A stretch of 64,000 bases of DNA from Pachypanchax playfairii (Eukaryota; Chordata; Actinopteri; Cyprinodontiformes; Aplocheilidae). Below are positions 11,506 through 24,099 of the stretch, one piece after another. Numbering within the stretch: position 1 is the first letter of the stretch; the number at the start of each line of letters is the position of its first letter. Position numbers and translations under genes: made by a program. The notes under the pieces were generated by a model, which saw nothing but the letters and a program-made list of their open reading frames with translations, did no database searches and was not told the DNA's origin. The stretch spans positions 1,144,666 through 1,208,665 of the forward strand of contig SSNP01000081.1 in the NCBI GenBank assembly GCA_006937955.1, in the 5' to 3' direction.

Positions 11506-14500
11506 ATGGATGCAAGCTGGAAGAACTGCCTGGAAGAGGAGCTCCTCTGTCCCATTTGTCTGAATGTGTTCGAGGAGCCCATCCAGTTACCGTGCAAACA
11601 CAACTTCTGCAAGGGTTGCATCTCTGAGGCTTGGGCCAAAGACAGCGCAGCGGTCCGCTGCCCCGAGTGCAACCATGACTACAACCAGAAACCCGCACTG
11701 GAGAAGAACTTCAAACTCGCCAACATAGTCAAGCGTTTTAATGCTCTGAATACGGAGAAAGTCCCCGCCGTGCTGCACTGTGTGCTCTGCAGACGAGGCC
11801 CCCCGCTGCCTGTCAGGAAAGTCTGTCTGCGCTGCAAGGAGCCTTGCTGCCAAACTCACATCCAGACGCATCTGCAGCAGCCGTGCACAGCGCCCGGACA
11901 CCTGTTAGTGGACGTGGAAGAGCTGAGCGCCTGGACCTGTCCCAGTCATGAGGAGTACCGGCTGCTCCACTGTGAAGAAGAGCAGGTGGCTCTGTGTCCA
12001 TTTTGCTACATCTCCCACTGCGCTAACCAGAGACACACCGTGTGCGCGGTGGACACGCAGCGGGTACAAATACAGGTAGGAAACACCCACCTGCTCCCCT
12101 GCCCACAGATACAAAGAAAATATTCAAACTTTTCAGTTCAGTCGACTTTAAAGAGGCCCTTCCATTAAAAACAGTTTTTCGGAGGTTTCTGTTGAATATT
12201 TTAGCTCCACAGGTGTTCTTACCTTCATAGTGGGTGTGAAAACAGGTCAACAACTTCTCTTTCAGTTTTAATCTCTCAAACTACGCAGGTGGCGATAAAA
12301 CCCGAGTTCTCCCGAGTTCAAACGGCCTGTATCTGTTTCGTCACAACTTCTGTTCGTTAGCTTTCGGCAGCTCCCGCAGTTGAAACCATGCCTAGCATGC
12401 TGCTGGCTAAAAGCTGTTAGCATAAGATGAAGCAAACAGGAAGAGAGTATGTGTGACGTTGCCATGTGCAGTGGGGCAGGAAACAGTATACCTTGCTCTC
12501 ATAGGCTAGTTTGTTAGCCAATCAGAGTCCAGCAAATTCGAATAATGAATATAAAGGAGCTGCTGCCCGAAGCCTGACAGAACTAGCCGAATTTTGATGC
12601 AGACAGATTGAAAGGTCTGTTAATCAGTGTTTTCTAACGTTTTTTAGATATAAAATGTTTCATATTACTGGTTAATAATCAAGAAATAACCACAAAGTCC
12701 TGAAAGTTGTATGAAATGGCCTCTTTAAAACTCTTCAATCTCAGGACTGAACAGGTGAGAGTGTAGCCACACCCACAAACATGCCTACACCACACCTGGG
12801 TTTTAACCTTGAAACAGCCACGCCCTTCTATTAGAGAGTTAAAGATCCACACGAGACAAGGTTAGTTTCTTAAATGAGTCAGAATATAAAGAGGAGAAAG
12901 ACTAGAAGGTGTTTATGAGTCAACAAATTGTCAACAAGTGAGTAATGGTTTGTTTTGGCAGGGATGACCTCAGGATGCGTCGACAGACAGCTGGCTTCGT
13001 GGTTTCATTTTTAATGGGGAAGTTTCGGGCACTTTTTCTTTTATTTCCAGAAATCAAGTTCTAAATCAGCTGAAGGCTTCGATTCAAATGGTTTTCCTGG
13101 TTCAGAACTATTACTGGGACAAAAGATGTCTGTTCAGCCTTTTCCACAGCTGCTCCCTTTACACACTTACTCACAAAACACCCACCCGAGTCTTCTGTTC
13201 TTTCCCAACTGTATTTTCGGGAAGCAAACACACACACACACATTCTGGCTCTTCTCAAATGAACGCTGTCCATGTTCTCGGAGCGATCTGAAAAGTTCTG
13301 CTTCCTCTGTGTTCGCTCGTTTGTTAAAGTAATTTGAGGCCGGAGTGGTTTCTGCTCGTTACTTACTGAGAGGTCTTTCTCCTTGACAGAGCCGAGGTCT
13401 ATTTTGGTAAAAGCATTTTAAATTCCCCTGGCAGCTCTCATTGCTTTTGGGACAAACAAACAAACAACGAAGAAAACAGCAAGAGATGATCATTATTTAG
13501 TTTATCTTTGGCTCTCAGAGGTGATTTTATTACAGTAACTCTTGCTGTTAATTTTAAAGATGAGAGCAGAAGAGAGATTTAATGCCATCGCTGGGACGAG
13601 CAGAGGAGGAGGACCCCTCCCACACAGCCTCACCTTGGTGTTCTCAGGAATCTCGGCAGGAAGCCCATCGCTCGCGGAGGATCTGCATTTTCTCCTGTCT
13701 TGGCTTGGAGGGAGTCAGTTCCCCCAGAATGCCGAGGGCAGTCCATTGACATCAGAAGTGGGGAATAGTTGTCGGTTGATTGTGAAAGAGGCTCTCTGTT
13801 CATTCAGGCTCCTCATTTAAACATGAGCTTCCTGGCAACCTGCTGAAGTCTGGATGCCTAAATAGGACAGCGTGGAAAGTGATGATTGGTGGATCTCAGC
13901 CTGATAAAGATGGGCTTTCATGCAGCTGAGCTTCCTCTGCACCCGTATGCTGTTTCAGACATTTAAAAAAAGGAAGATGATGAAACGGGACAGAGTTAGG
14001 AAAGCAGCTGCTGACGTGACGTGAAGACATTTACCAAAACACAAGGAAGTTTTCTTTCCTGTTTTGTCAAAACAAGATTTACCAAAAATATAAACTGAGT
14101 GTTTGAAGGCGGTGATGATGAACTGGAACTGACTGGCTCTTGAAACAGCCTCTCGCGTGAGTGAGGTGAGATGTAGTGCAGGTGTGGGGAAAAGTAATAA
14201 TGTCAGTGTCAATATGAAGAGTGTCAACCTGACTTTACATGTTCTGCATCATGGACACGTTTCCTTTCTCGTCTCACATTAATTAATTGAAATGCTTCAC
14301 AGAATTTGACATTTTAAGGTCAAATTAAGGCTAATTAATCATTCACAATTTTATTTACAAGTCAAATATCCAACAGGGAATCTTGAGTTTGTGTAGAATG
14401 GTCCAGCTGTGGCTGTAGCTCAGGAGGTAGAGCGGTCGCCTGGCAACTGGAGGGTCACCGGTTCAAATCCCCGCTCTACCCTGAAAAGATCGTCTGGTTG

Positions 14501-17500
14501 TTGTATCCTTGGGTTAGACACTTCACGCACCTTACCTGATTGGTGGTGGTTGGAGGGTCTAGTAGCACCGGTGTAGTGTCTCGCCTCTGTCAGTGTGTGT
14601 CCCAGGACAGCTGTGGCTACGACATGTGTGTGTGTTTATATGGGTGAATGACAGACTGTAGTGTGAAGCACTTTGGGACTCACCTGACTTAAAGCTATTT
14701 TACAGTTTTCAACATCTGTGAGAGGCACATATATGATAAAATCTTACATTAGGTGTTATATAGTCTTCATTTGTCCTAAAACATAACATATTCTCCAACC
14801 AGGAAGTAAAACACTCAGTTTACCTAAAATCCCATCTCTCCCTCAGGCCCCCTCCTCGTGAGTGCTGCCCCTCGAGCTGCCTGAATAAAATGGTGAATAA
14901 ATTCCTGTAACTCTCAGAAAGTAAAATACTATAAACAGTTGTGTTTAGTGTCTTGCTTCAGACTCTCACAGCTCGAGACGTGTGTGTTTAATCTGGAGGG
15001 GCAGCACGAACAGGACAGGCAGGTCTTGGTGTAACATTGTTGCATCACTATGTTACAGTCAGTCGTTTTCCAGGAGAGAGTGGAGCAGCTGCTCAGAGCG
15101 CAGGATACAGGAGGATTACTGAGAAATGTGTGAATTAAGCCAAACACTACTCTGGGTTGTTGTTAATAAAGAAATAGCATCACAACATGGTTAAAAGCTC
15201 CAAAGAGTTGATTTTGCATGATATAGGACCTTTAAGAAAAGCGCTATACAAGTACACGCCATTTACCATTTAGCCTCACGTCGAGTTGGTGCTACACATA
15301 GCATCGTCTGACAAAGGGGAGGGACATCAAGTATAATATTTTAAGCTGATTGGAGGACGTGTCAGCAAGTGTCTCCCTATCATGATTTGTCTTTAGCTAA
15401 TTGCAGTAAATCAAGCTCATGCAAATCCAGTCGGGAGAAAAGCAAAACACATCTTTACCATCAAGAAATGCACAAAGTTCTTACCTTTGCTCATGTTATA
15501 ATGAAGAAATCTAGTTCTCCTAAAACAGATTCAATAGCTGCTTTTATGCATATATCCACCAGTGCAGCCATGTTTGTTTTACTTTGCCTGCCTGGATGCT
15601 TGCTGTCAATCATACCTGAACACCCGCCCCAAAGCACAATGCAAACACCTGATTGGTCCAAACATTTCTTTTGACCTAGTCAAACGGTTTAGTTGGAGCA
15701 GTTCAACATTTGAAATATAATATTATAATCTGTTGTACACAGACGAACATGTTATTCATTTCTGATATCTGATTATTTTTTACAACTGCTTGAAATGCTT
15801 TAATAACTCTGACTTCAAATCAGGAGTATTGATATGATTGGATGTTTCTGTAAAGTGCATTGAAATGATCTTTGTTACTGGCGCCATTTACATAAAACTG
15901 AATGAAATTGATCCTGCATCAGGTTAAATAAAAAAAAACAAAAAAAAACAAATTGCTGTGGCAGTAAAAGACTGATTCAATATATTATTTAAAAAGTTTT
16001 TCAATTGAATTCTTGGAACATAACGTCGTTCCGGTCGATATTTTTAATTAACAACAGCTCTGCTGACTGCGTGCAGCGTGAGAAGGGGCCGCGCAAAATG
16101 TCACATTCAAAGACACTGACTTTGCAGTTTCTTTCAGTTGTGTTGAACTTTTTTCGTGCATCTTTTAGCTGATCGAGGCTTTTTTTTTTTAATACTGTGA
16201 CTTTACTGATATGGGTCACTCTCATCAGCGATATCAGCAGAGCGTTATTACATTGAACCACGACCGTTAAAACATGAAGGAAGGTATGAAAACAGTCTTT
16301 ATGTAACAGCTGATTGAGATGAGAAACTTGTAATTAAACCGCTGAAACATGTTAAAGTCTAGGAAGTTTATTTTAAACTTTTTGACTGTAAAAAGAGAAA
16401 AAAGAATGATTTTTTTAACACTCAAGCAAGAAGGCGGGTGTATCATGATTTGGGATTCTGTTCCAGCTTAAAGCCTTTAGATCATTTAATCTGAAAAGGA
16501 AGAAAACAAACTTCACACAGTCTGAAAAAAGCCCCCCAAAAATGTCTACAGCTGATTTAAAGTCGACTCAAACCTCAGAGTGAAGGGACGTTTCACTCCC
16601 TGATGGTTTTCAGTCTCTCGACCTCTTCAACGTAAACATTTGAAGAAAGAATTTCGATTAGTGAATCTCTGAACAGCCTGGGAATCACAGAGTGAGAAAG
16701 TTTTTTTAGCAAGAATGAAGAGCTCTGACAGACACAGCCGCGACAAAGAGCTTTGAGAAGCTGTGATACTTGTTAAACGGGTCTGCGTAAGTCCTATTTC
16801 CTAAGCAAAGAGCATTTAAACTAGGAGTTAGTTCTGTTGGGTTGCTGGTCTGAAGTCAGCGATCCAAAAATGATTTTAAAAATCTGTTTCGGTCTTTTGT
16901 AAGAGTTTGTATATGATGGTGGTTTATTATCATTAAAAACAGCTTCGATAATCCAAAGTCTGAGTCCTAATCTGTGTTTCTCTGTATTTTAAAGTTTTGG
17001 TCTACAATATGAATAAAAAAAAGCAGCTGATTTTGTTACAAATATTTATATATTTATGTTTGTCCTGATGCTGCGATATCTTAACGTAACAACCCTGAAA
17101 GTCCCTCGAGACGTTTACAGGAATCTTCAGTCTGTTTTTGCTACAGTTTGTTTTTCTTTTGCTTTCACTCTTTTTTTTCTGTCGTTCTCACCTCCTTCGC
17201 CTGTTTTTTTGGCATGTGCATGCAGCACCTTTGCTCCCATTTTCTTTTTTCTGGCGAGCGCTGTGGGGAAGTGGGTGGGGGTGGGGTGTGCAGACCCTGA
17301 CGCTGTGCACATAGACGTGTCAAACTGTCAATGACACAGAGGCCATTGTAAACTACGGGGAGCAATGCATGTGGCAAAATGAAGAAAAAAAAAAAAAGGA
17401 AAGAGGAAGGGCTTTCATACTCCCTCACATACAAAGTAGCTCTAACATATAAATACATAGACTATAGGCTTTGTTGCCATGACAGCAGGGTTTTTCTTAT

Positions 17501-19752
17501 GCAGGCATAGTTCCCATGCAGAAACAGTTCATTAAAAAGTGTACCTGCCCTCCGATGATCATAGCTGACCTTCAGTCTGCGCCTGCAGATTGATTGCCAT
17601 CACCTGCTCTAAGTGGAGGAGGATTATGTTTACTAGCTTACTTTCTGGCCTTTAGTTCTTTTAGTGTTCTTGACTGAACTCACAGAGGCTGATCTCAGCG
17701 TTGGCCCACCCTTCATCTCGCAGGATCCTCGACAAATTTAACAGCAATCAGACATGGATTTGTGAGATTGCCTTTGCCCATGCCCTTCTAATGGCTAATT
17801 GCACGTGCTTGTTGCTGGCAGCTGTTGTTTCCTCCGTCTAATCAGAGCTGTAGAGGAAGTTGGGAGGACGGTAGCAGTCGGGTTTGCTGAGGTCACAGGA
17901 AGGGCTTCGATCTGCAGTTATTTCATCTCAGTGTTTTTAGTTTATCTTGTTGTTCCACTGGCTAATCCCTACCATCTCTGTCATCTCAGGCCATGCTAAT
18001 GAGGCAGCAAGACAGACTGGACTGTCGTGTTCAGAACATTGATGAGCAGCTCAGCAGGCTGGAGTCAGATAAGACCCTTATGAAGGTAAACTACAGCTCA
18101 TACTCTGCAGAATGAAGATTATAATTCATCCTCTTTTTGTTCTTTGTACTAAACATGATGTATTTAAGTGGCTCCGCCCTCTTTGCTGTTTTACACGGTA
18201 ACTGAACAGGTCAATCTACCAATGTGCATTAAATCTTTTAAATCATGGTAGGAAAAATACATGTGATTGCCAGTGATGGAGTCTTCTGCTCTGTTTGCAC
18301 ATATGTATGAACTTCTTTTCTCCGCAGGAGGCTGTATCTGAGCTGAAGGAGCGAGTCAAAGCTCAGTACCAGAGGATGCACTCGCTGCTAGAAGCAAACC
18401 AAGAGGAGGCCCTGCAGATGCTGGAGAGCAATTACATCACATTTGCAAGGAAAAACTCTCAGCAGGTTCTGCAGCTCAACGAGAAGCGGCAGGAAGCAGA
18501 GAAGCTCCTGAGCTCCGTGCAAACGTTCTTCCAAAGAGCGGAGAGCATAAACTTTATGAAGGTACAAACCAACACGCTTGTCTCCATGTTCAAAAGATTA
18601 TTGCAACATGTGTATATACACACAGGCTACAGTCTTTTTGTTCTGTTAGTGTTTGAGGAGAGATTATGTGTCTGAATGACTCACGTCTTCTTGTTTCTTT
18701 CAGAACACGAAACCGTACCAGCTGCTAATGGACAGGTGAGTATTTCTTCATGGAAACTGGTTGTAATCATGTACCTGTTAAATCCCTGTGGTCTTTTTTG
18801 TTGTCCAGATATTTATTTAGTAAACTTCTTCTGTTTTCTCAGCTGTTACCAACAGGAATGTTTATTTGACTGTGTTGATCAAGTGATTTTCCTGTTTTCC
18901 AGGTCAAACTCACACCTGAGTGGTGACGTCCCTCCTCTCAGAGTAGGCCAGCTCAACGCTCATCACTTCCTCTCAGACCTTTCAGCGAGAGAGAAGAACT
19001 TGCGAAAAATGCTCGAAGGTAGGAAAGAAAGTTACACAAGATCAGATTTTTCTAGCCATTTGGAAATTGTCGGGTTCTTAGGAAATAACGTAGCCACGTT
19101 TTCTTTCACAGAACCATTCAGCGAAGCACCTGTTCTTGAGATTATCCCGTCTCACAGCAGTTCTGCTGATTCTCAGCTGGGCCCAAATTCAGGACTGTTG
19201 AAAAGAAAATACAGCATGGCTTTCCTGGAGAGTAACAATGAAAACTCTACCTCCCAGGATCCTCAGCCTTTGCTCTATAGCAACAAAAAAGCTTTCCTGA
19301 ATGACCAGAGTCATCACGCTTCTTCTATGTATTCCTCAGAAGTCCTTTCCCAGAATCCTCACTCCTCCGGACGCCTCCTTGACTCTGCAGCCCATCACAT
19401 GGTCGGTCTGGGATCTAGTTCAAGCCACCACTCAGGAAACCTCTTCCCATCCTCCCACTTCCCCAGTGGAGGAGGCTCGCAACAAGCCATGTACGAAGGG
19501 AGGAAAGTACTAATGTGTACTCTGAATAACTGCTGCTGCTCCAGAGCCCCCGCCGCGCGCGCCCAGCCTCCGTACCCGGCGTCGGACTTCCCCTCCATGA
19601 CTTCTCAGGAGTTTCCCCCACAGATTCCTGCAACTCAGCCGCTGCAGCATTTTCCCATGCGGGGGCTGATGGATACGTCTCATACCGCCAGGCACTCGGA
19701 CTTCTACAGCCTGTACGGCCAGTCCTCAACCAAGCATTACGGGACCAAGTAA
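11506..19752 (+). CDS. trim8: TRIM8 RING/B-box E3 ubiquitin ligase (6 coding exons)
   Basis: Exons: 11506-12075, 17990-18085, 18328-18561, 18704-18735, 18903-19018, 19112-19752; 1689 nt, 562 aa (human TRIM8 551 aa). Exon 1 encodes the RING (C15, C18, C30, H32, C35, C38, C52, C55), B-box 1 (from C92) and B-box 2 (from about residue 140). Exons 2-3 encode the coiled coil. The last exon carries the low-complexity tail ending YGQSSTKHYGTK, close to the TRIM8 C-terminus; there is no SPRY domain, as expected for TRIM8. Start chosen: MDASWKNCLEEEL aligns with human MAENWKNCFEEEL. Family role: modulates NF-kB and JAK-STAT signalling (PIAS3, SOCS1, TAK1). The sequence diverges more from human than its neighbours do; teleosts have trim8a and trim8b, and I cannot say which this is. 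Confidence 0.95.
12148..12728. mobile_element. TTAA-flanked MITE in trim8 intron 1
   Basis: A 573-bp element (12152-12724) is bounded by TTAA at 12148-12151 and 12725-12728. Its ends form an imperfect inverted repeat: left AGAGGCCCTTCCAT, right (reverse complement) AGAGGCCATTTCAT, 12 of 14 matching. TTAA target duplication is the signature of piggyBac-type transposition. No transposase frame is present, so it is non-autonomous. Family assignment is an inference. Confidence 0.65.
14409..15272 (+). mobile_element. tRNA-derived SINE, split by an insertion
   Basis: The head at 14409-14482 is tRNA-like, with A box TAGCTCAGGAGG (14416-14427) and B box GGTTCAAATCC (14460-14470). A body of about 210 bp follows up to 14692. 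The tail GCGCTATACAAGTA..CATTTACCATT (15241-15270) is typical of teleost SINEs with LINE2-like 3' ends. Between 14693 and 15231 lies an unrelated insertion flanked by TTAA. The tRNA-like part is not a functional tRNA gene, because its folding is poor and it continues into the SINE body. Confidence 0.75.
14689..15235. mobile_element. TTAA-flanked element nested in the SINE
   Basis: The insertion of about 539 bp is bounded by TTAA at 14689-14692 and 15232-15235. It separates SINE body from SINE tail, which would otherwise join cleanly. The right end, read as reverse complement, is AGGTCCTATATCATGC; the left end matches it only weakly, so the terminal repeat is degraded. It is a probable piggyBac-like non-autonomous element, younger than the SINE. 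Confidence 0.5.
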
Positions 19753-20233
19753 CCAAGCTTGTTTACTTTCTGCATCAGAACTGGCATCTGATTTTTTTTT
19801 AACAATACGTTTTCAGATCAAGTCTCTAATTGGCAATTTGGATATTTGCTTTGCAGTATTTGTTGAAACCATTGTTCCACAATTAAACCAGTATCGTTGT
19901 AATCTATAAGCATCCCAAAAAGTCTGCAGCTGTATTTATTTTCTGTTTCATCTTCACTCGAAGTGCTCATATAACGTTTTAGTCTTAAATCCTTCAACGC
20001 GTTCTCCGTCTCGAGCTCTGACATGGGATTTCAGTGCCTAAATAGACTGTTAAAACACTCTTTCTGTACTTGTGATTTCTTAGCTCGTGTTTTTTTTCTT
20101 CTTGTTTGAAGTTGGACTCACGTTAGGAATTTAACCACAGCTGGAGATCCATGTGACTTTAGTAAAACTCTGATCTCAAAATGTCTGATTTTTTAAAAAT
20201 GTGTTTTGTTTTTGTTTTTTACAGGAAAATACG

Positions 20234-20264
20234 AATAAACCAAATTAAAAAGATGTTGAATAAA
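20234..20264 (+). terminator. trim8: trim8 poly(A) signals
   Basis: AATAAA occurs at 20234-20239 and again at 20259-20264, about 0.5 kb after the stop codon, giving a short 3' UTR. Confidence 0.6.
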
Positions 20265-23127
20265 TAAGCATAAATCTTTTTGTTTTTTCCTGAGCTGCAG
20301 TGTTAGAGATCAGAACGTGGTGAAACAGTGATTTGTTTCCAACAGCAGACCCATTATCTGCCTATTTAGGACAGTGTGCTTCCTCGTCAACATCCTGGTC
20401 TCTGGTAGAAATCTCTGCCCCATCTGGAGCTGGTTGTCAGGTTAGGTCAGAGAACAGGAATAACTGATGAGCAGCGCCCCCTCCTCCACTCCTCCAGTCT
20501 CCTCCCTTCCTCTCCTGGGGTATCATTTGCCTGAGCTGGAGATGGAGGTGGAGGGTCGGAGTTAAGGGATGATATAAGTACAGAGTTTTAATGAGGGCTG
20601 GGATTGCATAGTCATCTCCTTATCTGTCACTCAGACTCGTTTCACTGTACCCCTCCCCCCACAGTGAGATGGAGAGCAAACTGGGGGTTGAAAGGAAAGA
20701 ATGGCGAGGGGAGGCTTATCACTTATTTATTGGCTGTAAAACGTATCCTCCTGTCAACATTTTTTTATTGCATTGGTTGAATCTGATTTTATCATTTCTG
20801 TTGTTTGAAGAAAATCTGATTCTCCTTAAACAGCAGGGAAAGATTTAATTATCAAGATCTAAATATTATTGTTCTTATTATGTGGGTTATGAATGAAATA
20901 TCAAGCAGATTTTCCAAAGAAAGGATATTAATCCCCACTGTTAATCTCTGTTTTCGTACAAATCATTTAAACTCTGGTTGTCTCACTTTGTCATATCTGA
21001 ACCCACATCCATCTTGTTAGATAGAAGTTCTGGATTAAAGACAAACGTGGGTCTTTGTGTCGTTTGCAAGCTGAATTCTGCTTTAAAACTAAATGTGTGC
21101 TCAGGTGTCAGTGCACAGCGAGCCTGTTTTTATCCACAGAACAAGACCCAGTGAATGTGTGTGTGTACTCAGTCGGGTTATGTTTAAGGTAAAGGGTGAC
21201 ACGCTGACAGCTGGGCTCTGTTGTGGCAGGTGTGTTGGAGCTGTATATGTATAACACGCCCCTGCCTGCAGCAGGACACAAACCGGTGGGGTGTATGTGC
21301 TCAAAGTGCAGCTGCTGTTTGTATGCTTTTGTCAGGAATCGGATGGCAACTGATAGAGTTAAGGTGGGCACCATGTTTCCTTGTGTCCAGCTTTCATTAT
21401 TCATTTAAGTCCACAGAACATTTTGAATTTGCATTTGCAACTTTAAACCTCATTGTCTCTTTAACGCTTGTGTTGTTAGCAACCGATTCTGTTACCTGAG
21501 ACTAAAGAGGAGCTGCAAAACAAAAACTGGATTTGGGTCCTAGATGTTGTTCCTCTGCACATTTCCTTCTCAGACTTTGAGGTGAACTTGCTTGGATGAA
21601 AACATCCAGTTAGTGACTGACTTGAATTGGCCAGTTCCTTTACAGTCAGCTGAACAATGACACGAGCAGAAGTGATGATGAGCAGAGAAGGAGGAGTTTC
21701 TCTCTTAAATGAAAGGAAAAGTGTTTCCAGTAGGAAGTGATGTCATCAAAAATCAGTTTGAACTAATTAAAGTTTGATGACATAAATGTGCAATAAAGAT
21801 GTGAAAATGCTAAAAATCACAGACTGGTTAACAAATAGTCTGTAATGAATCATATTCTGCAGATTAACTGACTTTATTTATTACTTTTGAGCTTCAGTAC
21901 TGAAACGTTTTATGTTACATCAGTCAAGTGGACATTAGCTGGTGATCTCCTGGTTCTGGCATCCAGTAAAGGGATTTTCCTCTTAAGCTAGTAGAGATGT
22001 GGTTTGACCCGGAACAAATTAAAACAATGATGTTCTAGAAAATCTACAAAAAACAAATGAAACATCGTGGAAAATCTGAGAAATAGAACAGCCTCAAAAT
22101 CCAAGATGGCCATCAAGCAGATTCGATGGTTTGTTCTTGATTCCATGAGATTCTGTGAGGCAAAGCTTCACATTAACTCTGCTGTCGGTGACGTCTGTGT
22201 CCTGCACCGTGTGGACATGCTTCCATGTTCCATCAGCGAGTGTGGCCATGTTTGATGGACAGTGATGGTGGAGAACCAGTGAACTCATACTGGAAGATGT
22301 CTTCAGGTGATTTCCAGACACAGGACAACTCACTGGGATAGAATCTTTCTTCTTGAAAGAGTGACCTGAGACAATGTTGTGCACGGTCTTCTCCTCGTGT
22401 AAGAGCTTCCTTGGCAGCATAGAACCATCATAGCGAGAGACTTTTATTTAGCAACAAAAACATCTGCTGTTGCCATAATTATATTCAACTTTAAGACATT
22501 AGTGGAGCTTAAATGTCATATTTTTCATGATACATGTGAAAAACTTTTGTTTTTATAGGATTTATTAATACAATCACAACAGATACAAACATGACTTTGG
22601 TACCAAGATGTCAGCAATACCCAACTTTATATTAAATTCTAATACATTTATAGGGATTAAAATCAGTAGTTTTAAAGTTAAAACAAACAAATCGGTCCTC
22701 TTGCATTTTGGGGTTGATCCAATTATCTGGTTTTCCATGACTTTTAGTATGTTTCGGTCAAATTTTCTACACTTTTATTCTGGATTGACTCCCCTTTGAC
22801 TCTCTTGTGAATAGTTTTTCCACGCAACACAATGATGGACCTTCGTTACACGTACGATCCACGGATGACTAAAGCAAACAGGACACCTGGAGTCTGTATT
22901 TTAGCTCAAACAGCCATTATTTATAATCAACTAACAAAAATCATCATAAAATTTACCTCAATATGTGTCGCAAAGGGGTGATTGATAAAGAAAGGGAAGG
23001 AATACAGTGATTAATTACAGTTTACTGACGTTTCTGCAGCAAGTCAGAACTCTGATCATTTCTGTTGACATAAGTGTAATTCATCTTTCATGTTGTGCAG
23101 CATTATACTGTTAATGTTCTTAGTCAG

Positions 23128-23131
<4 letters not shown>

Positions 23132-23160
<29 letters not shown>

Positions 23161-23445
23161 GTGTGTTTTGTTATCCTTATGGGGACCGTCCATTGACTTC
23201 CATTGATTTTAGTAACTAGATTTATACCTAACCAAACCCTTTTCCTAACCTTAACCATTACTGATCTATAACTAACCCTAAGACTAACTAAAACTCTATT
23301 CACACCATACCTATAAACCTAACCCCTAACCCTAAAAAGGGGAGTCCCCCTCATGGGGACCAGGCTTCGGTCCCCACAAGAACCCTCGGACCCCAGAAAG
23401 ATAGTAAAAGTCAGGAAACGGGTCCCCAGGAGGTCAGAAATACAA

Positions 23446-23508
<63 letters not shown>

Positions 23509-23792
23509 TGTGTTTTGTTATCCTTATGGGGACCGTCCATTGACTTCCATTGATTTTAGTAACTAGATTTATACCTAACCAAACCCTTTTCCTAACCTTA
23601 ACCATTACTGATCTATAACTAACCCTAAGACTAACTAAAACTCTATTCACACCATACCTATAAACCTAACCCCTAACCCTAAAAAGGGGAGTCCCCCTCA
23701 TGGGGACCAGGCTTCGGTCCCCACAAGAACCCTCGGACCCCAGAAAGATAGTAAAAGTCAGGAAACGGGTCCCCAGGAGGTCAGAAATACAA

Positions 23793-23860
<68 letters not shown>
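23132..23860. repeat. Tandem 347-bp duplication interleaved with (CA)n arrays
   Basis: Two copies of a unit of about 285 bp (23164 onward and 23511 onward, offset 347) each run from a TGTTTTGTTATCC start to an AAATACAAACC end and appear identical by eye. They alternate with (CA)n tracts at 23132-23159, 23450-23506 and 23796-23859. The unit contains telomere-like CTAACCC/CCTAACC motifs and GGGGACC blocks. It is a dispersed sequence I associate with many teleost genomes. Confidence 0.85.
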
Positions 23861-23861
<1 letters not shown>

Positions 23862-24099
23862 GAGTGCAGAAACATCAAAGACAAAGATCCATGACCAACA
23901 TTTATTGATCTTCGGATCTATTTTTGCTTCTGAAAATCATTGGCAACATGAACCAGACCTCTGTTAAGTTTCAGCTGAAGGGAAACAGACAGTATTCAAG
24001 CAATATGTATTTATAAATGAAATAAGCAAGAGAGGAAGCAGAGTGCAGGTAAACAGAACCAGGAGAAATATATGCACAGATCACATGACTTAGATTAAG

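Noticed and set aside
14409..14482. tRNA gene
   Set aside because: A and B boxes are present, but the sequence continues into a SINE body and tail, and the cloverleaf arms pair poorly. It is the SINE head.
22094..22420. 108-residue minus-strand frame between trim8 and npm3
   Set aside because: No recognisable family, no splice context and no promoter; it looks like a chance frame, though a degraded pseudogene cannot be excluded.
23319..23894. Open frames rich in HTHT or VCVC
   Set aside because: They arise from (CA)n arrays and the duplicated 347-bp unit.
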